Positions 20,690-34,200 of a stretch of DNA of 64,000 bases are shown here, one piece after another. The position numbers and the translations under genes are program-made. The notes beneath the pieces were generated by a model, which was given only the letters and a program-made list of their open reading frames with translations, made no database searches and was not told the origin of the DNA. This DNA comes from Strigamia acuminata (Eukaryota; Arthropoda; Chilopoda; Geophilomorpha; Linotaeniidae), in the NCBI GenBank assembly GCA_949358305.1, contig OX442316.1, forward strand, positions 14,260,001-14,324,000, read 5' to 3'. Position 1 is the stretch's first letter. Each line of letters starts with the position of its first letter.

Positions 20690-23600
20690 ATTAGCGATGT
20701 GAATAAAATGAATGAGCCCAACCAAGGCCGGAACATCGCGCACAAACTTCGAGTATTTACCTTTGAACCTGAATCAATTAATTAGTTGTTGATAAAAATG
20801 AGCATTTCGACTAATTGGGAGGAGGAAATGAAAGAAATTGGATTTAGCACCGACTCTCTTTGCTCGTTTATTTGCCTCGCAAAGGGCATATCCATCATTA
20901 ATAAAAGAAAGCGTTTACTTTGCTCGAGACAATCGATTCGATTAAAGTTGGTTGGGTTTAGAAAGGGCTAAATCTTGTTTGCTAGATTGAAGTGGAGATC
21001 GTTGATAGTTTAGACCTCAACGAGGGGTCAAGAGCCAATTATCGGATTGATAGAGAGTTGAATAAAAGCGTTCTTAATGAACACCATGTCACACTCAAAC
21101 GAATCGCCAAATTCACGTGATGTTTACGAAATTTCTGGTTGAAATTGCAAACCCTAAATTCTTTTCATTGATATTTTTCATGTTAAAAGGTTTCATAGGG
21201 AATGATTATTTGGGAATTTGGAAATCGATATTGGGTCAATAGATTTGGAAATTGGAGGTTTTTGGATGTGTGCACGTGCAATTTGGTTGCGCGTGCACTT
21301 TGTGTTAAAACTTAAAACTCCCTCGTCACCTATTCGACTGCACTTTCCTCACATCTAATGTTATTTTATCTTGTAAACAACCTCGTGCTTGATGACCCAT
21401 TTGTTAGATTAATTTTGAATGTTTCTTTTACAGCTTTCTCACTTTGTAGTCTCGATGCACAAATGCAATTTGCTACGACACGAAATGGAAACAAATCTAG
21501 TTGAATTCTCTGTTTTTACTTTTGTTTTCACTTTCCATCCATTGCCTGTATTTGTTTAATGAGTAGAAATATTTTAAAAGTTAAATAGGAAAGGGAAATG
21601 TACGGAGAAAATCTCCTTAAGGATGTTTAAAATTTAAAATTTCTTAATACGTTTAGAGCACCATCAAATTCGTTAATTATTTTATACAAAAAGGCCCAAT
21701 GACTCTAATGATAATTAATGAGTGTGGCGTGGCAAGTGCCAGTGCCATCAACTACGGTAATTGTTAGTATCCGTTCATTCCCAAAGGAAATAAGCTTACG
21801 GTGAGTGATATAAGGGATAGAGCTCTCTCGGTACATGTGAAGAACAAAACGAATAATATATTTGTTCGTGTGGCACGAATATTGTTTTGTTGTTGTTAGG
21901 CGTTCTCGTCAGAATGCGCTGACCGATTTTTCTCGTGTCAGAAAAATGAATTTATATATATATTTTTTTTGTCATTGAAGTTGAAATATGCAAATCTCTT
22001 TTTAAATTTGCTCGCATCAGAGTTCAAGGTTTTTTTTGTGTGATGTTATGTGTCATAAAAAATGGCTACTGACTGCTATTAATCATCATGGCGCCCAACA
22101 ACCATAAGTGAATTGGGTCACGACCGCACAGAATCATCAAAATTCAGAGGAAATGTATGAACGAGTCACAATTTTCTTCGAAGTGCGAACTTAAGCTTTG
22201 GTAAGTGTTTCATTTTTTATTTTTTTGTAGAACAAAATTGACTTGTTGTTGCAATAACAATTGTTTTTGTTATTTCTCATGTCAGATTAAAACTAATAAT
22301 CTGCTTATCGTCGTATATAATTCAATATTTGGACATCTCTACGTCCATTATTTGGAGAAAAAACACACAAAACCTTCAGTATCTTTTTTTTCATTCCAAA
22401 TATAGTATGTAATAAAATGAAATACAATGCTCTCCAACTTATTTTGATGGAATTGGAAAAAAGTCCAGCTGTGATGTTTTCTCGACCGAATCACGGTACA
22501 TTAAACAATTCTTTTTTGCTCTTGTTACTTGCGTGTTAAACTTGCGTAAATAACTTGAAACTGTTTCAACGAATAATTAGTAGCTGGACAAAATCAATTG
22601 CCACCATCAACTTAATGTCCATCTACAAATTGCTGTGATTTCAGCCTTTGGGTGTCCAACGACAAATCGATGCTAATTACTCAAAACTTTTTAAAGAAAA
22701 AAAATATTGTTGCGTTAGTTTTTTTATTTTTGATCGGTTTCGCAATTTATATTTTTCCCGAGAAATTTTTGCTTTTTGATTTCCTTTCTAGATAATATTG
22801 GTTCCGCTTGTTCGGCTTTTAACATCAGTTTGATACTTCCGTTTTAATTTATTTTTAAAATTGAAAGCGTGTTTTAAATTCCACATGAAACAAGACGCAT
22901 AAAAGAAATAAAAAGCGACACGAAGCATAATTCGTTCTCCTTTGACACAACTTGATTACAAATGCACTCTTGTGCACATAAAAGGTGACAATAATCGTCT
23001 TTATAAATCAAACGAACACAAAACAAAACTCGAACAAATAACTCAAAGGCTGTAAATCTCAGGTGCCAAAACACCAAATAAAAATAGGTCCCAACTCCTT
23101 TAAAAAAAAAATAATAGAAAAACAAAAAACAAAATTTAAATCATTCATTGCCATTTTTTTTCCCTTTAAAGCCAATAAATAAATCTAAATTCGTCTTTAA
23201 AAAACAAAACCAGAGGAAACGAAGCTTCTGGCAGTAGTCAGCTGTTTGTTTGCATTTTATCATCTTTTTACTAACTTTTATTTATTTAAAATCCTCAAAC
23301 AGAGAAATCATTGTTTATCCAAACCCTCGAAACCATATTTCCATCTCGTCCCCATTTAACTTTCCACTTAAATTATGCGCACAAATTATTTTAATTACTC
23401 TAAAGCGTATAATAATTACCCAAAAAAAGAACATAAAATTGAATTTAGGTTGCTATTAAGAGAAAAAGAAGAAAAAAACAGGAAAAATTCAATTCAACGG
23501 TCAACGAACCGTGATAAAATGCATTTCTGGGGTGGAAATTGCTCGCCATTGCCATCTCCGTGAATAAACCCACGCGTGAGTTATGAGCGGTAATTTGTGC

Positions 23601-26600
23601 CTGTATCTCACTATAAAACCTTTGTACCACAGGTCTACTTACTTCCGTGACCAATAGCAACTGGGATGTTTATTCGAGTAGTTATTAACCTCTGAGCAAT
23701 GGTCAATAGGTGCGACGGAGGCATCAAATTGCGAAAGTCGGAAAATGAGAATTTATTGTGTATTTATAATAACAACGTTTCTTGCGATTGTGGTAAATTA
23801 ATTTCGTTTGCAGACATTAATTTATTACAAAGAAGGGAAATCGTAAAGGAAAATTTAATTAACTGACTTTAAAAAGAAGAAATCAAGTTTGGAGAAGTTA
23901 ATAACTCAAAAAGCAAGTAGGAATTAATTAAATGTACAAGACTTTCTATAGGTCAGAAGCACACAAATGAGCAGTCATGTTTATAAATCATATAATACAT
24001 ATTAATATGAAAGTAGATTGGATGTGGGCTCGAGCGACCTGTTTGATAATGTCACTTTTGATTGGCTTTGGGGTTTTTTTTTTTTTTTTTTTTAAACTTT
24101 TTTTTTGCAGTTAAAGGTGGGAATGGGAAAGGGAAATTGAAACTAGGTACACACGTGGAATCAAAATGAGATTTGCCTGCACACTTGTACTCAGAAATGG
24201 TTTCTAAGATTTCAATTTTCAACTTGGCTGGATGGAAATGTTGGAATTTTGTGTGGTTGTGTTATTTAAATTAACATGAGAGATTTGTGGTGACTTATTG
24301 TTTAGATTTTGTCGTAATATCAACTGACAAAATGTTGTTTACAAAAGGCTAAAGTGGCTGCAATGTTTGTCGAGGCCACGACCGAAAATCGGATTAAAAG
24401 AAAATCGAATTTTCTTTTTTTATTTTTTTTTTTATCAAATTCGGGGATAAATTATTATTTTAAAATATATTTCCGTTTGTTTGCGAGTTGAGTTTTGGAA
24501 TTGTCATTCCGCTTTATATTCTGGGAAAAGTGACATTTTATTTGTTCTGAGGTGCAGCTAACCTCCAGGGGCAAAAGACAAACAAAGTTGGAGTGTGTTT
24601 AAAAGAACCCGGATTTCTAGCTATGGATTTTTATTTCATTTTTTTTTATAGTATCCAAGTTGATCGAGTTGGTTGTTTTGAATGACGACAACGGTTGACG
24701 TAATGTGCATAGGTAGGAAATTTTTTTTTATATCTCCATTTAACCCTTTACTTCGATGGTGAATTGAGGAAATTAATTTTTTTTTTCCAATTCTATTCAT
24801 GTGATATGTGTGCAATCGTAAACCTCAGACCTCGGCCTTGAACTTGAAACAGCTTTAGATGTTGGAAAAATGAAAACAAGAACGTTTTAGATAGTCAGAG
24901 ACGCAATTTTTTCTTATATTTATATAATTGTCACTCTGCCATTTATATAATTCAAATTTATCACTTTTTTAAAAAATAAAAAAAAATAATAATCAAATAA
25001 AATTACGTAAGGAATCAAAAAATATAAACTTACGAAATCAGATTTTGTTTTTGTTGGTTTTTCGCTAAAAAAAAAAATTTATTTAAAGATAAAAAAAGTT
25101 TTCCTACCTTTAACTTGCTGACCCAAATAGTTCATAGATTTTCCAATTTTCCAAGTCAACTTTTTTTCTGATTTTTTTCCTCACTCGAAGCTTCCACGTT
25201 CAACTATTTTTCCTCACTTTTTCTCGTTTTGATCTTAAATATATATAAATAAAAAAAATCAAATGGTTTCGTTTTCCCTATGTTTCTTTCTTCTGGACAC
25301 ACCAAGCGGTGTGCAGTAACTGACTGAGCATCGACTTTTTAACAAATGACGTCAATTCTTACACGCTATCCTCTAGTGAGAAATCTACGAACTCCAAATG
25401 CCCATTTTTTTCCTCCCTGCATTTATAAACAATCATTTATCATACTCATAATGGTTACATTAACCAGAAAATAAATATATATATTTTTTTGCTTCAAGTG
25501 CATCGGGGTTAATATTTCTTTTGAAAAACATGAGTTCTTTGGCCTTTTTGCTTTTTATTGTCAACCCAGTTGTTTATTTAACAGAAAAAGATATACTGTC
25601 GATTGTGAACATGCTCATAAACCTTTTTACCTGTTGCCTCAACTTTTGTTCGACAGATTTTTAATGGAGGAAGTTGTTTTTTCAACACCTGTGGAGGAAT
25701 GACTCGAAAAAAAATTGTTTTACTCATCAACAAACATCGCAAAAGTATAAACACTTTTCTGTTTTACCCATTCAACAAACACCATAAAACATCAACAGTT
25801 TTTTTGTGACTGTTGTTGCCAAGTGTGTGTGTAATATAGCAACGGGGAGTCCGATTGCAAATATTTTTAAAGCAATTTCGTCCCACACAAAAAGATCTTT
25901 AATAAAGTATCTTAAATGTTACATAGATTTAAGTGCTTGTGACTATCTGAGTGAATTAAATGTGCCGCAAAATAAACATTACGGGTCAATGCGCTTTAAT
26001 TTCTGATAACGGGGAGGAATTAGCATCAAAGAAAGCTCTAGTTATTCATTTTATGATGTAATTTGCTCAATGTCAGGTGATTTATGGTGGACAGACATTG
26101 CTACTTGATATTTTTAATTCTGTAAAAGGGGATGGAAATATTTTGAAACTAAAATAAATGTGCCTAATCTTTATCTATTTCTGGCCAAGTCGTAACTTTA
26201 GGTGTTATTGTTTTTTATGATCGTGCTTCGATATCGGGCGGGAGAAAGAGGAAACAAAAAACGCCACGATTATCGATTCTTAAGAGAGAAATGAGAATAA
26301 ATAAGATTAGGTTTTGCGTGGCATCAGGCATCGCGGGATCGTGATAAATATTGGATGGTTTCATCAAGCACCAATGACTTTTACTTACATTAATTGCTTT
26401 AGATTAATATTTATTGTTATTAGGGATTATTAGTCATGCGGAATGAAAGTCTGCTATGAAAATAGGATTTTATAGCTAATTCTTTTTAATTTCATTTTTA
26501 ATTTCATTTTATTTGTAATACAGAGTATTCAAAATGTTTGGCTCGGTGTTTACGTGAAGCGTTTTAAAAGGTCGTCTTTGATTTAATTTTACTTGGCGAA

Positions 26601-27420
26601 AGTTTTATGAAAATTTATTTTTAGTTTTGAATAAATTTATATTTGTACTGTTGAGAAAATTATGGTTTTATTCTATAAATAACGAGTTGTTTGGAAAGTA
26701 ATACTTTCTAGCAAAGTCATTAAGCGAAACATTGCCATCTACTGCACTCGTAGGAACTTTAATGATTGCTATTTTCGCCAACAGATGGAAATCGTTCGCG
26801 GAACTTGGTTTAGCGTGTGATTTAATTTAAATTCATTTTTCTTGCCACTCATTTCTGGGTTTCATCGCCGCAATAAATAGAAAATCGTAAGTAAAGTAAA
26901 ATACAATTAAAATTCATTTTTATTTGATTTTAAAAGGATTATTTTGATTAAATAAAATAAAACGTAGCAAAATATGAACATTGAACTCAAGAAAATATTC
27001 CTTCCAGACAACGAACATTTAAAAAACAAAAACAGAAAATTCCGGTAATGTTCGTGTAAATATACAATAATACTTTTCACTTTTTTAGGAAGATTTCTTA
27101 AAGGATCTCCTTTTGCGCCTTTTCTCACACGGTGAAAACGAAATTAAATCGCCCTCTTTACTGATCGGAAGCAAACTACTCTTTCTCTTGCTTTTCTAAA
27201 TTTCCAAAGAAAAAAAACAACTCATTCAACATCATTTTCTTTCAGTTTGTCCATAATAAACCATACCCTAATAGATGAAGATGACAAGACGAGTTTTTCC
27301 ATGGCCGGGGTGCAACTACTACTGTGTGAACAATTGTCAGGTAACGTGACAAAAGACTCCGAGATTGATGAATGATTTTCTTCTGAAGACGTTGATAGCA
27401 CTAAAACAATTCAAACATTA
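20690..27420. other. 6.7 kb with no recognised gene
   Basis: AT-rich, many T and A runs, no conserved-looking frame on either strand. It may hold 5' untranslated exons and control sequences of the minus-strand GPCR. A T run of about 19 lies near 24073. A short ATG frame at 27274 (24 codons with CNYYCVNNC) is too small to call. Confidence 0.5.
25100..25360 (-). promoter_or_regulatory. possible promoter and 5' untranslated exon on the minus strand
   Basis: TGACGTCA, a full CRE palindrome, at about 25347-25354 lies upstream (minus sense) of AGTCAGTT, an arthropod initiator-like sequence near 25325, and a donor-like AAAG|GTAGGAA near 25106. This would suit the first exon of the GPCR about 10 kb away, but the link is inference from position only. 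Confidence 0.25.
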
Positions 27421-27422
27421 AA

Positions 27423-30317
27423 TCAACACAAAAATAAAAAATAAAAATCTTCATAATTTTCTTTCGTACATGATTTTCGTCTCCGAGTGAAAGGAGTTGT
27501 AGCGAATGACGGCGCGTCGTCGTCGTCATTCGTTTTCGTACTCGCAGCAAAACGAACACTCCGTCTTAGTTTCTTTTTACTTTGATCCACTAACGGCGTG
27601 ACATCACTCGAGGACGCGAGGACCGATTGCACAATGCTTTCTATCACGTTTTCCTGTATTAGAAATATGTATATAAAAGTTTGATTCGGTTTTTGCACCG
27701 ATGTAATTTATTTTACCTCGTTTTCAGCTGAAAAAAATACTTCATCGTCGGTTGCAGGAGTAGTAGGCTTAAGTAAGTACGAGATGGATCCCTCTCGTTT
27801 TGTGGCAGAACGTGTAACGCGGGATTTCGACTCATTCGTGTCGGTCGATTCGTCTTGATCGGGTTTTAACGGCGCCGTTTGTTTTGATTTTCGGGCTGCC
27901 GCGATGAGTTCGCGTAATTGCGATGGTTTTGCTTTGGGTTTTCCTTTTGGTGTCCCTTTGGGTGTCGTTTTCTTTACACGACGCTGTTAAAAATGAAATT
28001 GCTCTCGTTAGAATTGAATTGGATTAATTTCAAACGCAATTTGATTTACTTTTCCTCTCCTCGTCGGTTTCGGCGTTTGGCTCTTCCAATTATCTTTTTT
28101 CATCTGGTCTAGTTTATCAAATTTGGCTTCGATATTGGTAACCTGATGAAAAATCATTTCCCAAAATCCCAACAAATCGTCGCAGGTTGTTGGTTTCTCG
28201 CCGCGATTAAACTCGCAGTCGCCGATCAGATCTTCGAACTGGCTGAACCGTTGCTTCATTAATAATTCGGCCATTCCTATCGCAACATCAATTTCATTTC
28301 CAGCTATTTAAAAAGAAAAATAATAATTAAAATAGATTTAATTAATTTTTTTTTAAAAATATATAAATTGTTTTTACCAAGTGCTGGCAAATCATCTTCG
28401 TCTTTGATTTTAATCCAAAAATTAATTTTTAAACCAAAAGATGTCTTGTGCGACGTTACTAATCCCTTAAACCGATCTAGCAGTTTGACTTTTGTCGGGC
28501 TTATTAGGTTTTCAATCCTTTCTTGACTATCCGACGTCGGTTCACTCTCGGGAACATTTTCCACGGACTTTTCACGAGTGTCTTCTTCCCTAAAATCTTC
28601 CGTCTCCAGATTTTTAACCAACGAACAATCGTAAGTTGGCTTATGCGACCTCTTCCTCCTCTTTTTGGAGCTGCTCCCTCTGGTAAACGTTACAAAAGGA
28701 CTAATCCGACATTCCAAATCACCGTCCATCTTGGCGACCGCATCTTCAACTCGGATAGTTTCTATGGCTTCGTTTTGTTCTTTTGGGCTTTTAGGTTCCA
28801 AATTCTCGTCAATTTTAACGACCAATAATTCATCTTCGACTGAAATCGCATCTTGGGTCGCTTTTTCTAACTCGTTGGTGACATTTTGACCATCCTCGAT
28901 TTCAGCGGTTTCTTTTACTTCTTCTAGTGGCGCATCGCACGTAATGGATTCCACTGCACGTTCATTTGGTTCTGACTCCATAAGCAACGGTTCGCTGTCG
29001 ATTTCTAACTCATTTTCGTCGTCATTTTTTTCCTGCGGGTTCGGGGAAACATCTTTTTGCATTTCTTCATCTTTTTCCAGAATATTGCCGAGGTCGGATT
29101 CGACTTGATCGGTTTTTTCATTCGAAATGTTGGGAATTGTTGGCTGCATTTCCTCGATTTTAACATCAACGTCATGTAACAATTCGATTTTTGTCGGAAC
29201 TTTATCCACAAACTCAAAAGCACACCTGTAAAGTAATTGTTTGTTTTAAAAATAAAAATAAATTAATACAACTTTTAAATAATCTCATTTACTTTTCAGA
29301 CGATTTCGGTCCCTTTCTCGGCGAAGGATATTTCAAATTCACCGGTGCTGTGAATTGAAAACCGTCTGGTGCAAACGACACGGATTTAGCTCGTTTGGGC
29401 TTTGTTTCATCCTTTTTAACCGGATCTTTATTAACTCTCTTCCCCGCTTTACTCTTCAAAATCGGTTGGATTTTCAACGGTACCTAAAATTAAAAATTTT
29501 TAATTTCTTAATTCACTAATATTAATCTAAAATTAAATTAAATTGTGCATTGTACTGTTAGCAGCCAGGTATAACAACCAAAGCCTTGTAGTACAATGGG
29601 AATTAAAGTTTAATAATAATAATAATAATATTAATTATAATTTTCTCACTTCTTTTGGCTTTGCAGCTGCAGCCGCAAGTTTAGCCGCCGATCTTGTGAC
29701 GCGTGTATTTTCTGCAGCCATCGGTTTCACACTTTTCTATTATAAACAAAAAAATAAAAAAAATTGAAAAAATTAAAAAATAAGAAAATTGAAAAATAAA
29801 AAAATTAAAAAATTGAAAAATTAAATTTTACCCCTTTGATTGCAGCTATCGGTGCAAACGGATCGATTTTATATTTAATTTGACAAACTTTAAACACAGG
29901 TTTGTTTTCCTTTTGTTTTTTTTCTAACTCCTTCAGGAGCATTTTCCTTTCCTTATATTTATTCAGCTGCAATCGCCTCTCCTCTGGCCCAGTCAATTCT
30001 ACAAACAAAAACAAAATGTAAATCAAAACCGAAAAATCAAATTCGGATTAAATTCACTGTAAATACTCACTCTTAATCGGTTGTTTGCTCTTCAAATCAT
30101 CCGCCACTTCCTCATTTTTTTCCTTTAATGGAGTTAAAAGCTGGTTTTTTCCTGGTTTCGAGGGAATACGTAAAGTATCCGAACTGGAACAACGCCGTTT
30201 CATTATGAGATCATCACGCGAGGATTTTCTATCGACAGATCTGCGGTACGCACGCAACTGCCGTCCATCAACCGAAAAGTTGACACCGCGCCGTTTGAAA
30301 TCACGTGAATGCTGCAT
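27423..30317 (-). CDS. DLGAP5/HURP (Mars) homologue, mitotic spindle protein
   Basis: Eight minus-strand exons (plus coordinates): 30317-30071, 29998-29832, 29736-29650, 29483-29293, 29225-28378, 28303-28050, 27983-27717 and 27653-27423; 763 residues. The key evidence is the GKAP-type block in exon 6: RFSQFEDLIGDCEFNRGEKP, then TTCDDLLGFWEMIFHQV and DKLDQMKKDNW, which matches the DLGAP family core. Exon 2 has the RLQLNKYKERKMLLKELEKK coiled coil followed by PVFKV, as in HURP, and exons 3, 4 and 7 carry VTRS and basic, Ser/Pro-rich stretches. HURP proteins bind and stabilise kinetochore microtubules downstream of Ran and Aurora A; Drosophila Mars is the fly relative. An alternative in-frame Met at 30365 is possible. 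It is divergent from RIF1. Confidence 0.88.
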
Positions 30318-31240
30318 TCCGAAACACCTTTCTTTTAAATCCCACACAATAATGAATGGAAACACCTTTCCCTTAAGAATTTCCTCAAAGGGGCCTCAAC
30401 GACTAATATATAATTTGCAGTTGCAAAACACGTACGCACTATAAAAATCAAGCTGCGACGAGGGAGACAGACAACTGATTTTCAAATCTCGTTCTGCAAT
30501 TGTGATTGGCCATTTCCAATATTGTTCGAGTCACGTGAATTGAAGACGTACGATTGGTTCGTGAGAAAACCTTCGACAAATAAAAACGTAGATTCAATAT
30601 GACGACAAAATTATTTTAATAAGTTATATCAAATGTGATATTGTATGACGTAATAAGATAGTGTGTGCGTGAAATTTAGATACGGCTTGCTCACATGGAC
30701 CATGTTGCCTATCGCTGAGCCAATGAACTTCTGCCAAACAATTGAGTGTGGACTCTTACTGCCGCGAAAATCCATCATGACAAAACTTTTAATACTATAC
30801 GTACACCTGAAGGCGAGATAACTTCTTTCAGCTTGAATTAACCACGTGCACATCTAAAGGTGAAGATACAAGAGTTGAAAATGCAAGTTGCGGCGTCGGA
30901 ATTGGAAATATGTTAGCATAAGCCTTTATCTATAAAACCGGCGTCTTTTTTATTATTTAGGCTTACTATGCTGGAAACCTGAGTGGCTGCAAGAAATCAA
31001 TACACATTACACGTAATTTAATTGCCAAAGTTAATTTTAGCCAGGTATTTATGCATTCGCGTGTTGCGTCGTCAACATTTTTCTAGTTATCTTTTTTGGT
31101 TGTTTGTTTTTATTTTATTTTTTATTTTATTTTTTATTTTATTATTTTTTTTTTTTAGTTGTTGTTTAGTCATCGATTAATGCATTGAATTTGGGATTTT
31201 TATTACACGTAGAATAAAAGTGCACGGTGCAATTAAAACC
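30318..31240. promoter_or_regulatory. shared divergent promoter region of HURP and RIF1 homologues
   Basis: Start codons are 924 bp apart. On the HURP side the minus strand reads CCAAT (30557-30553), CCAAT (30509-30505), then TTTGAA (30486-30481), the NF-Y/NF-Y/CHR arrangement known from G2/M genes; a further plus-strand CCAAT is at 30516-30520 and CACGTG E-boxes are at 30532-30537 and 30843-30848. Transcription starts are not visible. Confidence 0.5.
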
Positions 31241-34200
31241 ATGGAAACACAAGTACAGAAGATAATCTCTTCCAAAACATGTCCATCTGAGAGATTAGAC
31301 GCTTATCAATTTCTCATAAAGTGAGTTTCAACCTGTAATAAACGCAAAAAAATTCGATTTTTTAATTCTAATTTATTATTATTATTATTATTTAATTTTA
31401 ATGATAAAAACAGATTTATTCAAGAGGAAAAAGACATACCGAACAAATTTTTAAAGGATTTTAATGCGGTGCTAAACGCTTTGAAGCTGGATTTGAAGAG
31501 CAGCGACGTTAATTTGTTGTTGGAGAGTTTGCATCTTATCGGAATTTTTCTCCGAACAGAAATGATTGTCAAGTAAGAATTTCATGTTAAATTTAACCAT
31601 TTTTTAATTTTAATTTTAATTTTTTTTTTTTTATTACATCTCAAGTGTCATCGAAGAAAATAAACTGGGTGAAATAATAGATGGTAAATTTTGATAACTA
31701 TATTTTAATTAATTTGATAAAAATCAACAAAAAAATTTTATTTAAATAGATCTCTATACTCTAATTATGGCTTCACATGACAAGATGATTTCCACGAGAG
31801 CGCTTTGGTGTTTAGCCAAATTAAAAGTGCCACTTATTTTATGGATAGAAAAAGTATTGATCTTCAAAATATTAATTTGTGTACAAATGTGCTTTAAAAG
31901 TGGATTTTTGGTTCAATTTGAATTTAAGCTGGACATAATTATGGAAATTATCAAAAGACCACAACCGGACGATCCAAAACAGATCTCTGGTTCATACGAA
32001 TTAGAAATCATACGCGTTTTAAATCGACTTTTAACGGAAATGCCAGAAGAGATGACCTTACGCGTTCCTTATTGGTCAAGGCGATTATATTTGGCGACGG
32101 TTTATCCAACGCTGAAGGTTCGGGAGCCGGCGTTGATAGTTCTCGACACCGTCTGGTCGCTGATTCAAAAACAACAAACGAATCAATCGTTAGTTTTATT
32201 GATAGGGGATCTCAAAGAGGTTTGATTTTTATATTTTTATTTATTTATTTATTTGTAATTAATTATTTCTATTCATAGAAACTTGTGCCCGGTATGTCGA
32301 GAATGTTTAAAGAGAAACAGGAGATCCAGAGTTTAAAATTATGGCGGATATTGTTAAAACTTCTGGGAAAGGTATCAATTTATTTATGATTTTGAATTTT
32401 ATATTTATTTCATACTAAAACTTTTAATTTTTTTTAAATTTAAATTAGGCTCTTCATCAGGGTGCTTCGCTTATAAATACGTTGTTGGGGATCGTGGAGA
32501 AAGGCTTCAAATCCACGAATACCGAAGTGAAAGTGGAAGCATTCAAATCGTGGCATCAATTAATCGTGAATTTCGGATCTGAATTAGGTAAAGATTGTAA
32601 TGAAATTTAAATAAATGAAAAAATATTTAAAGTTGGTGTTTATTTGTACATTTTTAGAAGTATTGGCGAATCCAAAACGTCTGCGTTTAGTGATGCAGCC
32701 GTTAAAAGCCAATAATGCACGCACAGAAGTCGTTGCCAATACAAAATTTAAAGTTTGGTGGTTTCTGATGATAATTCTGGGCCCTAAGTTAGTGCAGAAC
32801 CTGGAAATCGTTTTGCATCCTTTTCTTCAGTTTTGTTTCGGGCTCGAAGGAACCGCTCAATCGAATCAATCATCTAACAACGTGAACAGTTCGAGTATAA
32901 ACGATTTTTTTGAAATTTTTGGGTTTTTTTGGGTTTTTTAATTGAATTTTGTGTCGATTTTAGGCCTTCATACGCCCGAGAACTTGCAAAAAATGAGCCT
33001 GAGCAATTGCAGCAGTCGAAGTTCCTCCCCGGGTGGTGTAAAGTTTTCGGTCGTACATCGTTTAGGATGCGAAGCCTTGGCTCAAATTCTGGGTTACAAA
33101 TCCGACTTACAAATCTCGCGGCCAATCTTTACCATCGAAGAGTTGCCTTTCAATGTGTTGGAGATACCGCAAAGATTTCTTCATCACTCGAAAATCTTGC
33201 TGTTCTGCGTGAAGTGGGCGATTATCGGGCTTGGACCTGACAAAAAAGACTTGCATTTGCAGTTGTATTTGTTGCATAACGCCGTGTCGCACATAAAAAT
33301 CAACGCGGACGGCGAGAATAAGAAGGAATTTTCGGAAGCTTTAAGTTTGTTGTTGTACACTTTTGAAGAGTTTGTCAAAGAAGACAGTTTATCATCTGAT
33401 GTTATATTAGTGAGTTTGTAATGGCGTCATTAATGGGAAAATGTCTGATTTTTTTTTTTTTTTTAATTTAGAAATTGCTCGAAATATCTACGTTTATACC
33501 AAAAAAGGTTTTACATTCGTCGGCATACACGATTGAAGAAGCATCAGTTATGAGTGTAATTGTCATAAGTTTATGAAATTAATTTATAAATGTATTTTTT
33601 TTTAAATTTACTTTTGTTTACAGGGAACACCTTCACTGTTTCTCATTAAATTACTATTTCGCAATCCTTTATTACACCAAAGTTCAACTGAAAGGTGATT
33701 TTTTTAACGTTAAAATCTTAAAAAGTAAAATTAAATGATATTTATTTATTTATTTTTATTTTTTTTAAGGTTTCAGAGCATTTTTCAAAAACTTATTTCC
33801 GAAGATGATGATTCAACGGTCGACACGCTTAGTTTCACCGAGTTAGTCGTTAAAACTATGGATTCGGCAGCGAGTGAAATTGATAATTCAGATACATTGA
33901 TCATTCTGTGGAATATCGTTGCTACGAATCTGTTAGAAAAAATTGAAACGGTGCGTTATATAAATATATATAAAATTGGCATTTTATGTTAAAATAATAT
34001 TTTTTTTCTGTTTAGACTAAAGAGATAAACCAAGGCGATTCGTTGGAACATGATTTCGGTTGCATTTATGCCGTTCTGCTTTTTCCGATCAATCATTTAT
34101 ATGCAAAACCTTTATTTCAAGTGATTTTTTTATTTTTTTATATTTAATTGAGTTAATTTGTAATTCGTCTTTTTTTTTTTCACAGGGCTTAAAGACACTG

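Noticed and set aside
26690-26830. Sequence resembling mariner ends and paired CCATCTACTG / CAACAGATGG words
   Set aside because: I could not match two inverted ends or a target duplication.
27274-27348. 24-codon frame with CNYYCVNNC resembling the start of a THAP-type finger
   Set aside because: Too short, followed by a stop, no downstream exon found.
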